Positions 38,634 through 46,530 of a stretch of DNA of 46,530 nt are shown in pieces; positions within the stretch are counted from its first letter, which is position 1, and every line of letters starts with the position of its first letter. The notes under the pieces are model-generated. The model did no database searches. It was not told where the DNA came from and saw only the letters and a list, made by a program, of their open reading frames with translations. The translations under genes and the position numbers were made by a program. Source of the stretch: Acinetobacter sp. (lineage in GTDB: Bacteria; Pseudomonadota; Gammaproteobacteria; Pseudomonadales; Moraxellaceae); contig SSHE01000027.1 in NCBI GenBank assembly GCA_008017315.1, positions 1 through 46,530 on the forward strand, in the 5' to 3' direction.

Positions 38634-38924
38634 ATGAGCAATATTCGTCCATTACATGACCGTGTAGTGATTCGCCGTGTTGAAGAAGAAACCAAAACTG
38701 CTGGTGGAATTTTACTACCAGGTTCGGCAGCCGAAAAACCAGCACAAGGTGAAGTGATTGCTGTAGGCAATGGTCAAATCACTGATAACGGTTTCCGTAC
38801 TTTAGATGTAAAGGTTGGCGACAAAGTATTATTCGGTACTTATGCTGGTACAACGGTAAAAGTAAATGGTGAAGAATTAATGATTATGAAAGAGTCTGAT
38901 ATTTTAGCGATTTTAGAAGACTAA
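38634..38924 (+). CDS. groES: Co-chaperonin GroES
   Basis: GroES caps the GroEL ring during protein folding. The 96-residue protein has the canonical start [19 protein letters not shown], the mobile loop [15 protein letters not shown] that contacts GroEL, and the end [23 protein letters not shown] lies 6 nt before the ATG. It is followed by groEL after 46 nt in the conserved groESL operon. Confidence 0.98.
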   Translation: MSNIRPLHDRVVIRRVEEETKTAGGILLPGSAAEKPAQGEVIAVGNGQITDNGFRTLDVKVGDKVLFGTYAGTTVKVNGEELMIMKESDILAILED

Positions 38925-38967
38925 GATTCGGATTTTTTCATTCACAATATCACAATATTTGGAGTAA

Positions 38968-40605
<1,638 letters not shown>

Positions 40606-40621
40606 TTTTCGCATCGTCTTG

Positions 40622-40652
40622 AAAAAGCCGCTTTATCATAAAGCGGCTTTTT
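40622..40652. terminator. Intrinsic terminator after groEL (bidirectional)
   Basis: AAAGCCGCTTTA and TAAAGCGGCTTT pair as the core of a 13-bp stem (40622-40634 with 40640-40652) and a T run follows on the plus strand. The minus strand also has a T-rich tail, so it may back up the end of the sulP transcript. Confidence 0.9.
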
Positions 40653-40838
40653 TTCTGTATATTGTTTTAAAACCGCACTCTTTCTTGTGTAGCAATACTT
40701 TTTAGGGTATTCATTACCTGATGTAAACTTTATCGAAAGATAGGATATTTTATTCCCATGACCTTAAACGAATCCAGCAATCGTACCAGTGGTTTGAGCT
40801 GCATTGCTGATTCATCATTGGCATGACATGAGAGTCAC

Positions 40839-42293
40839 TTAAAATTTGGCATACGTTCCATATTTATCAATCATTATCGAACTGGCTTCATTTAACCCTC
40901 GTACAGTCACACGAACGCCATTTTTCTGAAATTTATTGACCACTGAATCAAGCATGGCGACTGAAGTCACGTCCCAAATATGGGAGTGGGTTAAATCAAT
41001 CACCACATCTTTCACATCTTCTTTAAAGTCAAAACCTTGTATAAATTTTTCCGATGAACTAAAAAATATTTGACCATGTAAATCATATAAACGCATATTG
41101 CCTTCAAGGGAAGATATGACTTGAATATCATTTTCGAGCTTATTGGCGAGAAATAATGCTGAAAGTAATACCCCAGTCAGGACACCTAAGGCTAAATTAT
41201 GTGTCGCAACCACTACGATAACCGTTGCAATCATCACCATATTACTACTTTGTGGATTTTGTTTAAACGTGGTTAAAGAAGTCCATTCAAAGGTGCTGAT
41301 AGATACCATAATCATTACAGCGACCAATGCAGCCATAGGAATAAACTTGAGCCAATCACTTAAAAAGATCACCAAAATAAGCAAAAAAATCCCTGCTGAA
41401 AATGTAGAAAGTCGGGTTAAACCACCTGATTTTACATTAATCATAGATTGCCCAATCATAGCACAGCCTGCCATGCCGCCCATAAAGCCAGATGTAATAT
41501 TGGCAATACCTTGCCCCTTACATTCCTGAAATTTATCACTTGGAGTATCGGTCATTTCATCAACAATGGTTGCGGTCATCATGGATTCTAGTAAACCCAC
41601 TGCTGCTAGTGCGATCGAATAAGGTAGAATAATGTGTAGTGTTTCAAGATTAAATGGAATATCAGGAATTAAAAATATGGGCAAAGTATCGGGTAACGCT
41701 CCCATATCGCTCACAGTTCTAATATCGATGCCCAAGATGATGGTCATGAATGTAATGATGATAATACAGACCAGTGGGGAGGGAAGTAATTTACCAATCT
41801 GGGGAATTAATGGGAACAGATAAATAATGGCTAATCCCAAAGCAACCAAGGCATAAACATGCCATGTACCGTGAATGAGTTCGGGCAGTTGTGCCATAAA
41901 AATTAAGATAGCTAAGGCATTTACAAAGCCAATGACGACCGATTTCGACACAAATCGCATCAGTTTGGCAAGTTTGAAATAGCCTGCCAAAATTTGAATC
42001 ACCCCTGTTAGAATTGTTGCAGCAAATAGATACTCGAGTCCATGCTCTTTCACCAGTGTGACCATGAGTAATGCCATTGCCCCAGTCGCTGCTGAAATCA
42101 TGGCAGGTCGTCCACCGACAAATGAAATCACAATCGCAATACAGAATGAAGCATACAAACCAATTTTTGGATCTACACCTGCAATAATAGAAAAAGCAAT
42201 GGCTTCGGGAATGAGTGCAAGACCAACAACTAGGCCTGCAAGGACATCACCACGGATATTGGAGAACCATTGTTCTCGGACATTGGAAAACAT
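40839..42293 (-). CDS. SulP-family anion transporter with STAS domain
   Basis: SulP proteins carry sulfate, bicarbonate or other anions across the inner membrane. The 484-residue protein has about ten or more membrane segments (starting [20 protein letters not shown], a family signature), the SulP block [19 protein letters not shown], and a cytoplasmic STAS domain from about residue 395 ([13 protein letters not shown] to [12 protein letters not shown]). The substrate cannot be read from sequence; bicarbonate or sulfate are both plausible. It lies 8 nt downstream of the TusA-like gene and could be cotranscribed with tusA-like and lpxH. Confidence 0.92.
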   Translation of the reverse strand: MFSNVREQWFSNIRGDVLAGLVVGLALIPEAIAFSIIAGVDPKIGLYASFCIAIVISFVGGRPAMISAATGAMALLMVTLVKEHGLEYLFAATILTGVIQILAGYFKLAKLMRFVSKSVVIGFVNALAILIFMAQLPELIHGTWHVYALVALGLAIIYLFPLIPQIGKLLPSPLVCIIIITFMTIILGIDIRTVSDMGALPDTLPIFLIPDIPFNLETLHIILPYSIALAAVGLLESMMTATIVDEMTDTPSDKFQECKGQGIANITSGFMGGMAGCAMIGQSMINVKSGGLTRLSTFSAGIFLLILVIFLSDWLKFIPMAALVAVMIMVSISTFEWTSLTTFKQNPQSSNMVMIATVIVVVATHNLALGVLTGVLLSALFLANKLENDIQVISSLEGNMRLYDLHGQIFFSSSEKFIQGFDFKEDVKDVVIDLTHSHIWDVTSVAMLDSVVNKFQKNGVRVTVRGLNEASSIMIDKYGTYAKF

Positions 42294-42301
42294 AGCTGAG
42301 T

Positions 42302-42529
42302 TTAACTCTCAATATAATAATAAAACTCATCATGTTGCACTTCGCTATGATGAATCGTTAAACCCTGTACCTGACAAAAATGGGTTAAATCCTGCTGACT
42401 ATGTGGGTCAGTACTTTGTACCAAAATAATTTGACCTTTCGCCAAAGATTTTAACGCACGTTTAAGCATTAAAATCGGCATCGGGCAGGGCTGTTGTCGT
42501 GCATCAACAATATGGTGAGGGTGTATCAT
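42302..42529 (-). CDS. TusA-family sulfur-carrier-like protein
   Basis: A 75-residue protein with the TusA/SirA CPxP motif (QPCPMPIL, Cys in the second strand-helix position) and the two-layer alpha/beta pattern [20 protein letters not shown]. TusA relays sulfur to 2-thiouridine synthesis; other members have different sulfur-transfer roles. It overlaps lpxH by 4 nt (ATGA type) and sits next to a SulP transporter. The name TusA itself is not certain; genuine TusA usually has other neighbours. Confidence 0.85.
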   Translation of the reverse strand: MIHPHHIVDARQQPCPMPILMLKRALKSLAKGQIILVQSTDPHSQQDLTHFCQVQGLTIHHSEVQHDEFYYYIES

Positions 42530-43260
42530 TCAAAATGCCAGTCTAAAAATGCAATGTCGTTGTGGGATTTTAGCAGTAAAATTCTAGCAGTGCCTTGCTG
42601 ATGGTATTTATTTTCACGCCAATCACCCAAAACAATACGTTGTTGATGGGCATTTAACGCATGAATTGCAGGGCGGTGGGTATGTCCATGAATTAAAATA
42701 TCAATACCTTGCATCTGTTTGAATACTTCATCAGTATTGACATCTATGGGTTGATAATGGGCTTGGCTTTGTCGCTGCGTACTTTTTTTCCTAAAAAAAT
42801 CAGCAAGTTTACGTTTTAGATAAAATGGAAATAACTTAATAAAACCCAGTAAAAATGGATTGCGAATGACTTTTTTAAACTTTTGATAGCTTATATCATC
42901 GGTACACAGGGCATCGCCATGTTCCAGTCGAATCGTTAAGCCATCAAACTGGTAAATATACGGTTCTTGTAATAATTTTGCATCAAAACGGTCTAAAAAT
43001 TTTTGTCCTAACACAAAATCCCGATTGCCACAGAGAAAATAAACTTTATTGCCAGTTGCGGTAAATTCTCGTAATTGTTTGACGATAGGCAGTAGCCACT
43101 CACTCGGGTCGCTATCAGAGAGCCATGCGTTAAACCAGTCACCGAGAATATACAGTTCCGTTGGTTGGGTTTGATATTTTGCCAATAACGCTAAAAACCC
43201 CCGAACCAGTCGAGGGTGTTCATTGGATAAATGCAAATCTGAGATAAACAGTTGTTGCAT
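42526..43260 (-). CDS. lpxH: UDP-2,3-diacylglucosamine diphosphatase LpxH
   Basis: LpxH cleaves UDP-2,3-diacylglucosamine to lipid X in lipid A synthesis. The 244-residue metallophosphoesterase has FISDLHLS (D8 and H10), YILGDWFNAWLSD, LCGNRDFVLGQKF, LEHGDALCTDD and the final HGHTHRPAIH metal motif. The start at 43260 is preferred over one 111 nt upstream, because the fold begins there and the upstream part translates a palindromic repeat. It is separated from ppiB by an 82-bp gap containing that repeat, and overlaps tusA-like by 4 nt. Confidence 0.94.
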   Translation of the reverse strand: MQQLFISDLHLSNEHPRLVRGFLALLAKYQTQPTELYILGDWFNAWLSDSDPSEWLLPIVKQLREFTATGNKVYFLCGNRDFVLGQKFLDRFDAKLLQEPYIYQFDGLTIRLEHGDALCTDDISYQKFKKVIRNPFLLGFIKLFPFYLKRKLADFFRKKSTQRQSQAHYQPIDVNTDEVFKQMQGIDILIHGHTHRPAIHALNAHQQRIVLGDWRENKYHQQGTARILLLKSHNDIAFLDWHFE

Positions 43261-43289
43261 AAATCGTCTCTTCAATATGCTATGTAACG

Positions 43290-43335
43290 CTCCTCCCTTT
43301 GGAAAAGGGACTTGCACGGCAGTGCCGTTCAGGAG
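43290..43335. repeat. Compound palindrome between ppiB and lpxH (REP/MITE-like candidate)
   Basis: Two perfect hairpins, CCCTTT/AAAGGG (43295-43300 with 43304-43309) and ACGGCA/TGCCGT (43316-43321 with 43323-43328), are enclosed by an outer CTCCT/AGGAG stem (43290-43294 with 43331-43335), giving a three-way-junction shape. A T run follows on the plus strand. It looks like a dispersed repeat unit, but copy number cannot be judged from this window. Confidence 0.55.
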
Positions 43336-43342
43336 GGATTTT

Positions 43343-43852
43343 TTATTCAGCAATAATTTTTGCAGATTCAATCACCACATTCTCAAGAGGTACGTCTTGA
43401 TGATAGCCACGACTGCCTGTACGTACGCCTTTAATCGCCGCCACTACATCCATACCTTCTACGACTTTACCAAACACAGCATAACCCCAACCCTGTGCGG
43501 TTTTGCTCGTGTGATTCAGGAAGCTATTATTTTTAACATTGATAAAAAATTGTGCAGAGGCGGAATGTGGGGCTTGAGTACGTGCCATGGCAATCGTACC
43601 TTCATCATTGGTCAAACCATTATCCGCTTCATTTTCAATCGAATCACGAGTGGCTTTCTCTTTAAAGTTTTCATCCATACCACCTCCTTGAATCATGAAG
43701 CTATCAATCACACGGTGGAAAATCACGCCATCATAAAAACCGTCACGAACATATTGTAAAAAATTTTCTACGGTTTTTGGGGCCTTTTCACTGTTAAGTT
43801 CAAGTACAATACGACCCTTGTTGGTGTTTAATTCAACTTGAGGAAAACTCAT
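43343..43852 (-). CDS. ppiB: Cyclophilin-type peptidyl-prolyl isomerase
   Basis: A cytoplasmic cyclophilin that isomerises proline peptide bonds. The 169-residue protein shows the catalytic region [19 protein letters not shown] (Phe, His, Arg), [20 protein letters not shown] and [14 protein letters not shown]. No signal peptide is seen, consistent with PpiB rather than PpiA. It is divergent from glnS and upstream of lpxH on the same strand, but the compound palindrome lies between them. Confidence 0.95.
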   Translation of the reverse strand: MSFPQVELNTNKGRIVLELNSEKAPKTVENFLQYVRDGFYDGVIFHRVIDSFMIQGGGMDENFKEKATRDSIENEADNGLTNDEGTIAMARTQAPHSASAQFFINVKNNSFLNHTSKTAQGWGYAVFGKVVEGMDVVAAIKGVRTGSRGYHQDVPLENVVIESAKIIAE

Positions 43853-44043
43853 TTCATCATCTCCTGAACATGGACTTCAAAAGCCATGTGTTTTTTAGTT
43901 GAGAGAAGCATAAGCAAACTGTAAACTGCATGGCAAGTAAAAAAACAATTTTTCGTATGAGAAAGTAGCAATTATGTGAATTAATTCTCGTTAAATTGGT
44001 TTTTGCTCTGTTTTTAACCTTAATTTTTTCGTGATGTGTGACT

Positions 44044-45765
44044 ATGAACGCTAATGATGTTGTAAATAATGTGCCGAATATTTCCTCAACCCAGTCCAAT
44101 ATTGAGGTTGAACAGCAGGCACAGCAACAGGCAGGCTTGGATTTTATCCGTCAAATTATCACTGATGATGTGCAAGCAGGACATACACAACAAGTTGTCA
44201 CGCGTTTTCCACCTGAACCAAATGGATATTTGCATATTGGTCATGTTAAGGCGATTTGCCTAAATTTTAGTATTGCCGAAGAATTTAATGGTAAATGTAA
44301 CTTACGTTTTGATGATACCAATCCCGATGCCGAAGAGCAGGAATATGTGGATGGGATTAAGGGTGATATTGAGTGGTTAGGTTTTCATTGGAATGGTGAA
44401 CCACGTTATGCGTCTAGCTATTTTGAACAGTTGTATCAATGGGCAATCCAACTCATCAAACAAGGTGATGCCTACGTCGATTTACAAAGCCCAGAACAAA
44501 TTAAACTTAATCGGGGGAGCTTTGTTGAAGTCGGAAAAAATTCGCCTTATCGTGATGCAACAATAGAAGAAAATTTAACTCGTTTTGAACAAATGAAAAC
44601 TGGTGAATTGGGTGAAGGCAAAGCGGTATTGCGTGCCAAAATTGATATGGCAAGCCCGAATGTGCATATGCGTGACCCGATTCTGTATCGTGTTTTACAT
44701 AGCGAACATCATCAAACAGGCGATACATGGAAAATTTACCCCATGTATGACTACGCTCACCCATTGTCTGATGCGATAGAAGGCATTACCCATTCGCTGT
44801 GTACGCTGGAGTTTGTCGATCATCGTCCGTTTTATGATTGGGTGGTGGCAAAAGTCCATTCACCTGCCGTACCACGTCAATATGAATCTTCTCGTTTAAA
44901 TATTGACTATACCATTACTTCAAAACGTAAATTACGCCGTCTGGTTGAAGGTGGTTTTGTCAAAGGTTGGGACGATCCACGTATGCCAACCGTAGTCGGT
45001 ATGCGTCGTCGTGGTTTTACCGCAGAGGGTCTAAAAGATTTCTGTAAACGTGTTGGCGTATCAAAAACCGATGGTATTGTCGATGTCGCAATGCTTGAGT
45101 TTTGTATCCGTCAATCACTGGAAAATACCGCCGCTCGTGGCATGGCGGTACTCAATCCATTAAAAGTGACGCTAACCAATTTGCCCGAAGAATTGGATTT
45201 AGGTCATGCACGTCATCCCAATGTCGATATGGGCGAACGTGTGATTCCTTTAACTCGTGAAATTTATATCGACCGTAAAGATTTTGAGGAAGTGCCACCA
45301 AAAGGCTTTAAGCGTTTAATTCCAGAGGGTGAAGTGCGTTTGCGTCATGCTTATGTGATGAAATGTGATGAAGTCATTAAAGACGAAAACGGTGACGTGA
45401 TTGAATTAAAATGCTCGGTTGATGTGGATACGTTGGGTAAAAATCCAGAGGGACGCAAAGTTAAAGGTGTGATTCATTGGGTTTCTGTAAGCAAAGGGAT
45501 TCCTGCCGAAGTGCGAATTTATGATCGCCTATTTAGCATTGCTGACCCTGAACAGGGTGAGGATTTTATCAATAATTTAAATCCTGATTCCTTGCAAGTT
45601 GTTCAGGCAGTAATTGAACCTACATTGGCTCAAGCTCTGGCAGAAGATCGTTTTCAATTTGAACGTGAGGGCTATTTTGTCGCAGACCGTTATGACCATT
45701 CAGTAGAAAAACCTGTGTTTAACCGTATCTTAGATTTAAAAGATAGCTTTAAGATAGCTAAATAA
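44044..45765 (+). CDS. glnS: Glutaminyl-tRNA synthetase
   Basis: GlnRS charges tRNA(Gln) directly. The 573-residue class I enzyme has [16 protein letters not shown] (HIGH at 64-67), the KMSKS-type [14 protein letters not shown] (about 292-305), and a C-terminal anticodon-binding beta-barrel domain. An N-terminal stretch of roughly 30 residues rich in Asn and Gln precedes the conserved [14 protein letters not shown] 44044 is chosen; a GTG 6 nt upstream is possible and neither has a strong ribosome site. It is likely a single-gene unit. Confidence 0.97.
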   Translation: MNANDVVNNVPNISSTQSNIEVEQQAQQQAGLDFIRQIITDDVQAGHTQQVVTRFPPEPNGYLHIGHVKAICLNFSIAEEFNGKCNLRFDDTNPDAEEQEYVDGIKGDIEWLGFHWNGEPRYASSYFEQLYQWAIQLIKQGDAYVDLQSPEQIKLNRGSFVEVGKNSPYRDATIEENLTRFEQMKTGELGEGKAVLRAKIDMASPNVHMRDPILYRVLHSEHHQTGDTWKIYPMYDYAHPLSDAIEGITHSLCTLEFVDHRPFYDWVVAKVHSPAVPRQYESSRLNIDYTITSKRKLRRLVEGGFVKGWDDPRMPTVVGMRRRGFTAEGLKDFCKRVGVSKTDGIVDVAMLEFCIRQSLENTAARGMAVLNPLKVTLTNLPEELDLGHARHPNVDMGERVIPLTREIYIDRKDFEEVPPKGFKRLIPEGEVRLRHAYVMKCDEVIKDENGDVIELKCSVDVDTLGKNPEGRKVKGVIHWVSVSKGIPAEVRIYDRLFSIADPEQGEDFINNLNPDSLQVVQAVIEPTLAQALAEDRFQFEREGYFVADRYDHSVEKPVFNRILDLKDSFKIAK

Positions 45766-45851
45766 CCTCGAAGCCTTGTCATGGATGATCAGACTTAAAT
45801 CATCGGTTGGGCAAAAAAATGCAGCCTAAAGGGAAATAGACTGCAAAGTTA

Positions 45852-45878
45852 GATAGTCTGTCTGGAGAACAGACTATC
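45852..45878. terminator. Stem-loop downstream of glnS
   Basis: GATAGTCTGT (45852-45861) pairs perfectly with ACAGACTATC (45869-45878) around a 7-nt loop. The plus-strand tail is A-rich rather than T-rich, so it is a strong structure but a poor intrinsic terminator in that direction. Confidence 0.5.
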
Positions 45879-46001
45879 AAAACCAAAATGATATTTTTTA
45901 TTGTATATACGTACAGTATGGCGGTTATTTCTGAAAATACAAGCCCATTTCGAGCTGTTTTATTGAATCTGCCTGATGTAATGGATTGGAGAGTGTTGAA
46001 T

Positions 46002-46166
46002 ATGACAAGCGAATTACAAATGATGGATGTCGTCGTTGGTGAGGGCAAAGAAGCGATCAAAGGGGCGTTGATTAAAACTCATTATACAGGTTGGCTGAAT
46101 GATGGTACAAAATTCGATTCTTCACATGATAGAGGGCAAATGTTCCAATGTGTCATTGGATACTGA
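46002..46166 (+). pseudogene. FKBP-type peptidyl-prolyl isomerase, truncated
   Basis: The first 53 or so residues match small FKBP isomerases: VVGEGKEAIKGALIKTHYTG, then WLNDGTKFDSSHDRGQMFQC and VIG. An intact protein of this type has about 110 residues, continuing with GRVIKGWDQGL-like and AYG-like blocks. Here a stop follows VIGY, and no frame downstream resumes FKBP similarity. The gene was therefore probably disrupted, most simply by the mobile element whose transposase begins at 46395. The ATG at 46002 lies 10 nt after GGAG; an upstream frame extension to 45888 has no similarity. Confidence 0.75.
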
Positions 46167-46394
46167 TTTTAATATAATTCATGCAATTACTTTCTATCTT
46201 ATTTTTCATGGCGTAAATTTGGCACAATTTTTTAACCGTGCATGTTTACATAGTCTTTCCTATGAGTATCATATTTTTCGTTAATATAGTTTGCCAAATC
46301 AACAATATTGACGAAAAAAGGGGCACGAGTGCTATAGTATTTTCATTTAAAACATTTACAATACACATTTCCTGTCCATTAAAAGGACTTAAAG
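46161..46394. other. Unassigned AT-rich segment between truncated FKBP and transposase
   Basis: This 234-bp segment is AT-rich and lacks a coding frame with support. It should contain the left end of the mobile element. Possible TA-type boundaries are near 46163, near 46284 (TATAGTTTGCC) and near 46333 (CTATAGTATTTT), the last about 60 nt before the transposase start. Without the right end, the terminal inverted repeat cannot be fixed. Confidence 0.5.
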
Positions 46395-46530
46395 ATGAGC
46401 TGCTATTCAATTGATCTACGCCAACGTGCAGTTAATGCACATATTAATGGCAAATCCAAAAGCCAAACCTGCCGAGACTTTCAAATCAGCAGACCTACCC
46501 TTGATAAGTGGCTGAGTCAATTTACAGAAC
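46395..46530 (+). mobile_element. IS630-like transposase, N-terminal part (runs off the window)
   Basis: The first 45 codons read MSCYSIDLRQRAVNAHINGK and then SKSQTCRDFQISRPTLDKWL, a helix-turn-helix like the N-terminus of IS630-family (Tc1/mariner-related) transposases. AGGA lies a few bases upstream of the ATG. The catalytic DDE part is outside the window, so the family call rests on this domain only. It could also be the first ORF of a two-ORF element. Its position next to a truncated FKBP gene supports a recent insertion. Confidence 0.72.

Noticed and set aside
40758..40826. Short plus-strand frame of 22 codons between groEL and sulP, possible gene remnant
   Set aside because: Too short and without similarity I can recognise; kept as plain intergenic sequence.
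43223..43759. 178-codon plus-strand frame opposite ppiB
   Set aside because: ppiB on the other strand has a full cyclophilin pattern; this frame is its shadow with His/Thr/Ile-rich composition.
43857..44099. 80-codon minus-strand frame opposite the glnS start
   Set aside because: It overlaps the glnS coding start and the divergent promoter gap and has no recognisable pattern.

Overview
The window looks like a chromosomal segment of an Acinetobacter-type member of the Moraxellaceae. This rests on the low-to-moderate GC content, a wax-ester synthase/DGAT closely matching my memory of the A. baylyi enzyme, the gatC/mreBCD-maf-rng and pabC-mltG-tmk gene orders, and a CSLREA/GlyGly-CTERM 'rhombotarget' pair. 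I ran no database search; family names come from motifs and recall. I saw no tRNA, rRNA, CRISPR array or prophage.

Layout. 1-1241 (-): 5' part of gatA, then gatC. 1373-5812 (+): mreB-mreC-mreD-maf-rng (cell shape, nucleotide house-cleaning, RNase G). 5970-7331 (-): wax-ester synthase. 7552-8169 (+): thrH. 8233-10002 (-): enlarged FadL/OmpP1-type porin. 10224-11930 (-): purM-purN. 12104-14018 (+): PerM-like permease and hda. 14134-18593 (+): two tandem secreted CSLREA/GlyGly-CTERM proteins. 18656-19984 (-): sigma factor, small membrane protein and DUF3106-like protein. 20121-21933 (-): TrmH-family methyltransferase and fbp. 22095-22790 (+): small unknown gene and rimI. 22777-24329 (-): aat-bpt (N-degron transferases). 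24372-25322 (-): trxB. 25613-31051 (-): sulfate uptake operon sbp-hydrolase-cysT-cysW-cysA-cysB-like. 31216-33762 (+): pabC-mltG-tmk. 34251-38195 (-): dgt, ruvA, a two-gene cassette, ruvB. 38634-40605 (+): groES-groEL behind a sigma-32-type promoter. 40839-43852 (-): ppiB-lpxH-tusA-like-sulP. 44044-45765 (+): glnS. 46002-46530 (+): an FKBP gene cut short and the start of an IS630-like transposase.

Most of this is housekeeping. The strongest candidate for something undescribed is the cassette at 35330-36104, between ruvA and ruvB, which are normally adjacent. A 68-aa protein overlaps by 14 nt a 193-aa protein with features that resemble an ADP-ribosyltransferase fold. The pair has its own extended -10 promoter lying inside a 7-bp-arm palindrome. 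That is the layout of an autoregulated toxin-antitoxin pair, although no function has been shown. Other accessory features are the tandem rhombotarget-type genes facing a sigma-factor module, an RBBP9-like serine hydrolase embedded in the sulfate operon, a compact compound palindrome between ppiB and lpxH, and the truncated FKBP gene next to the transposase.
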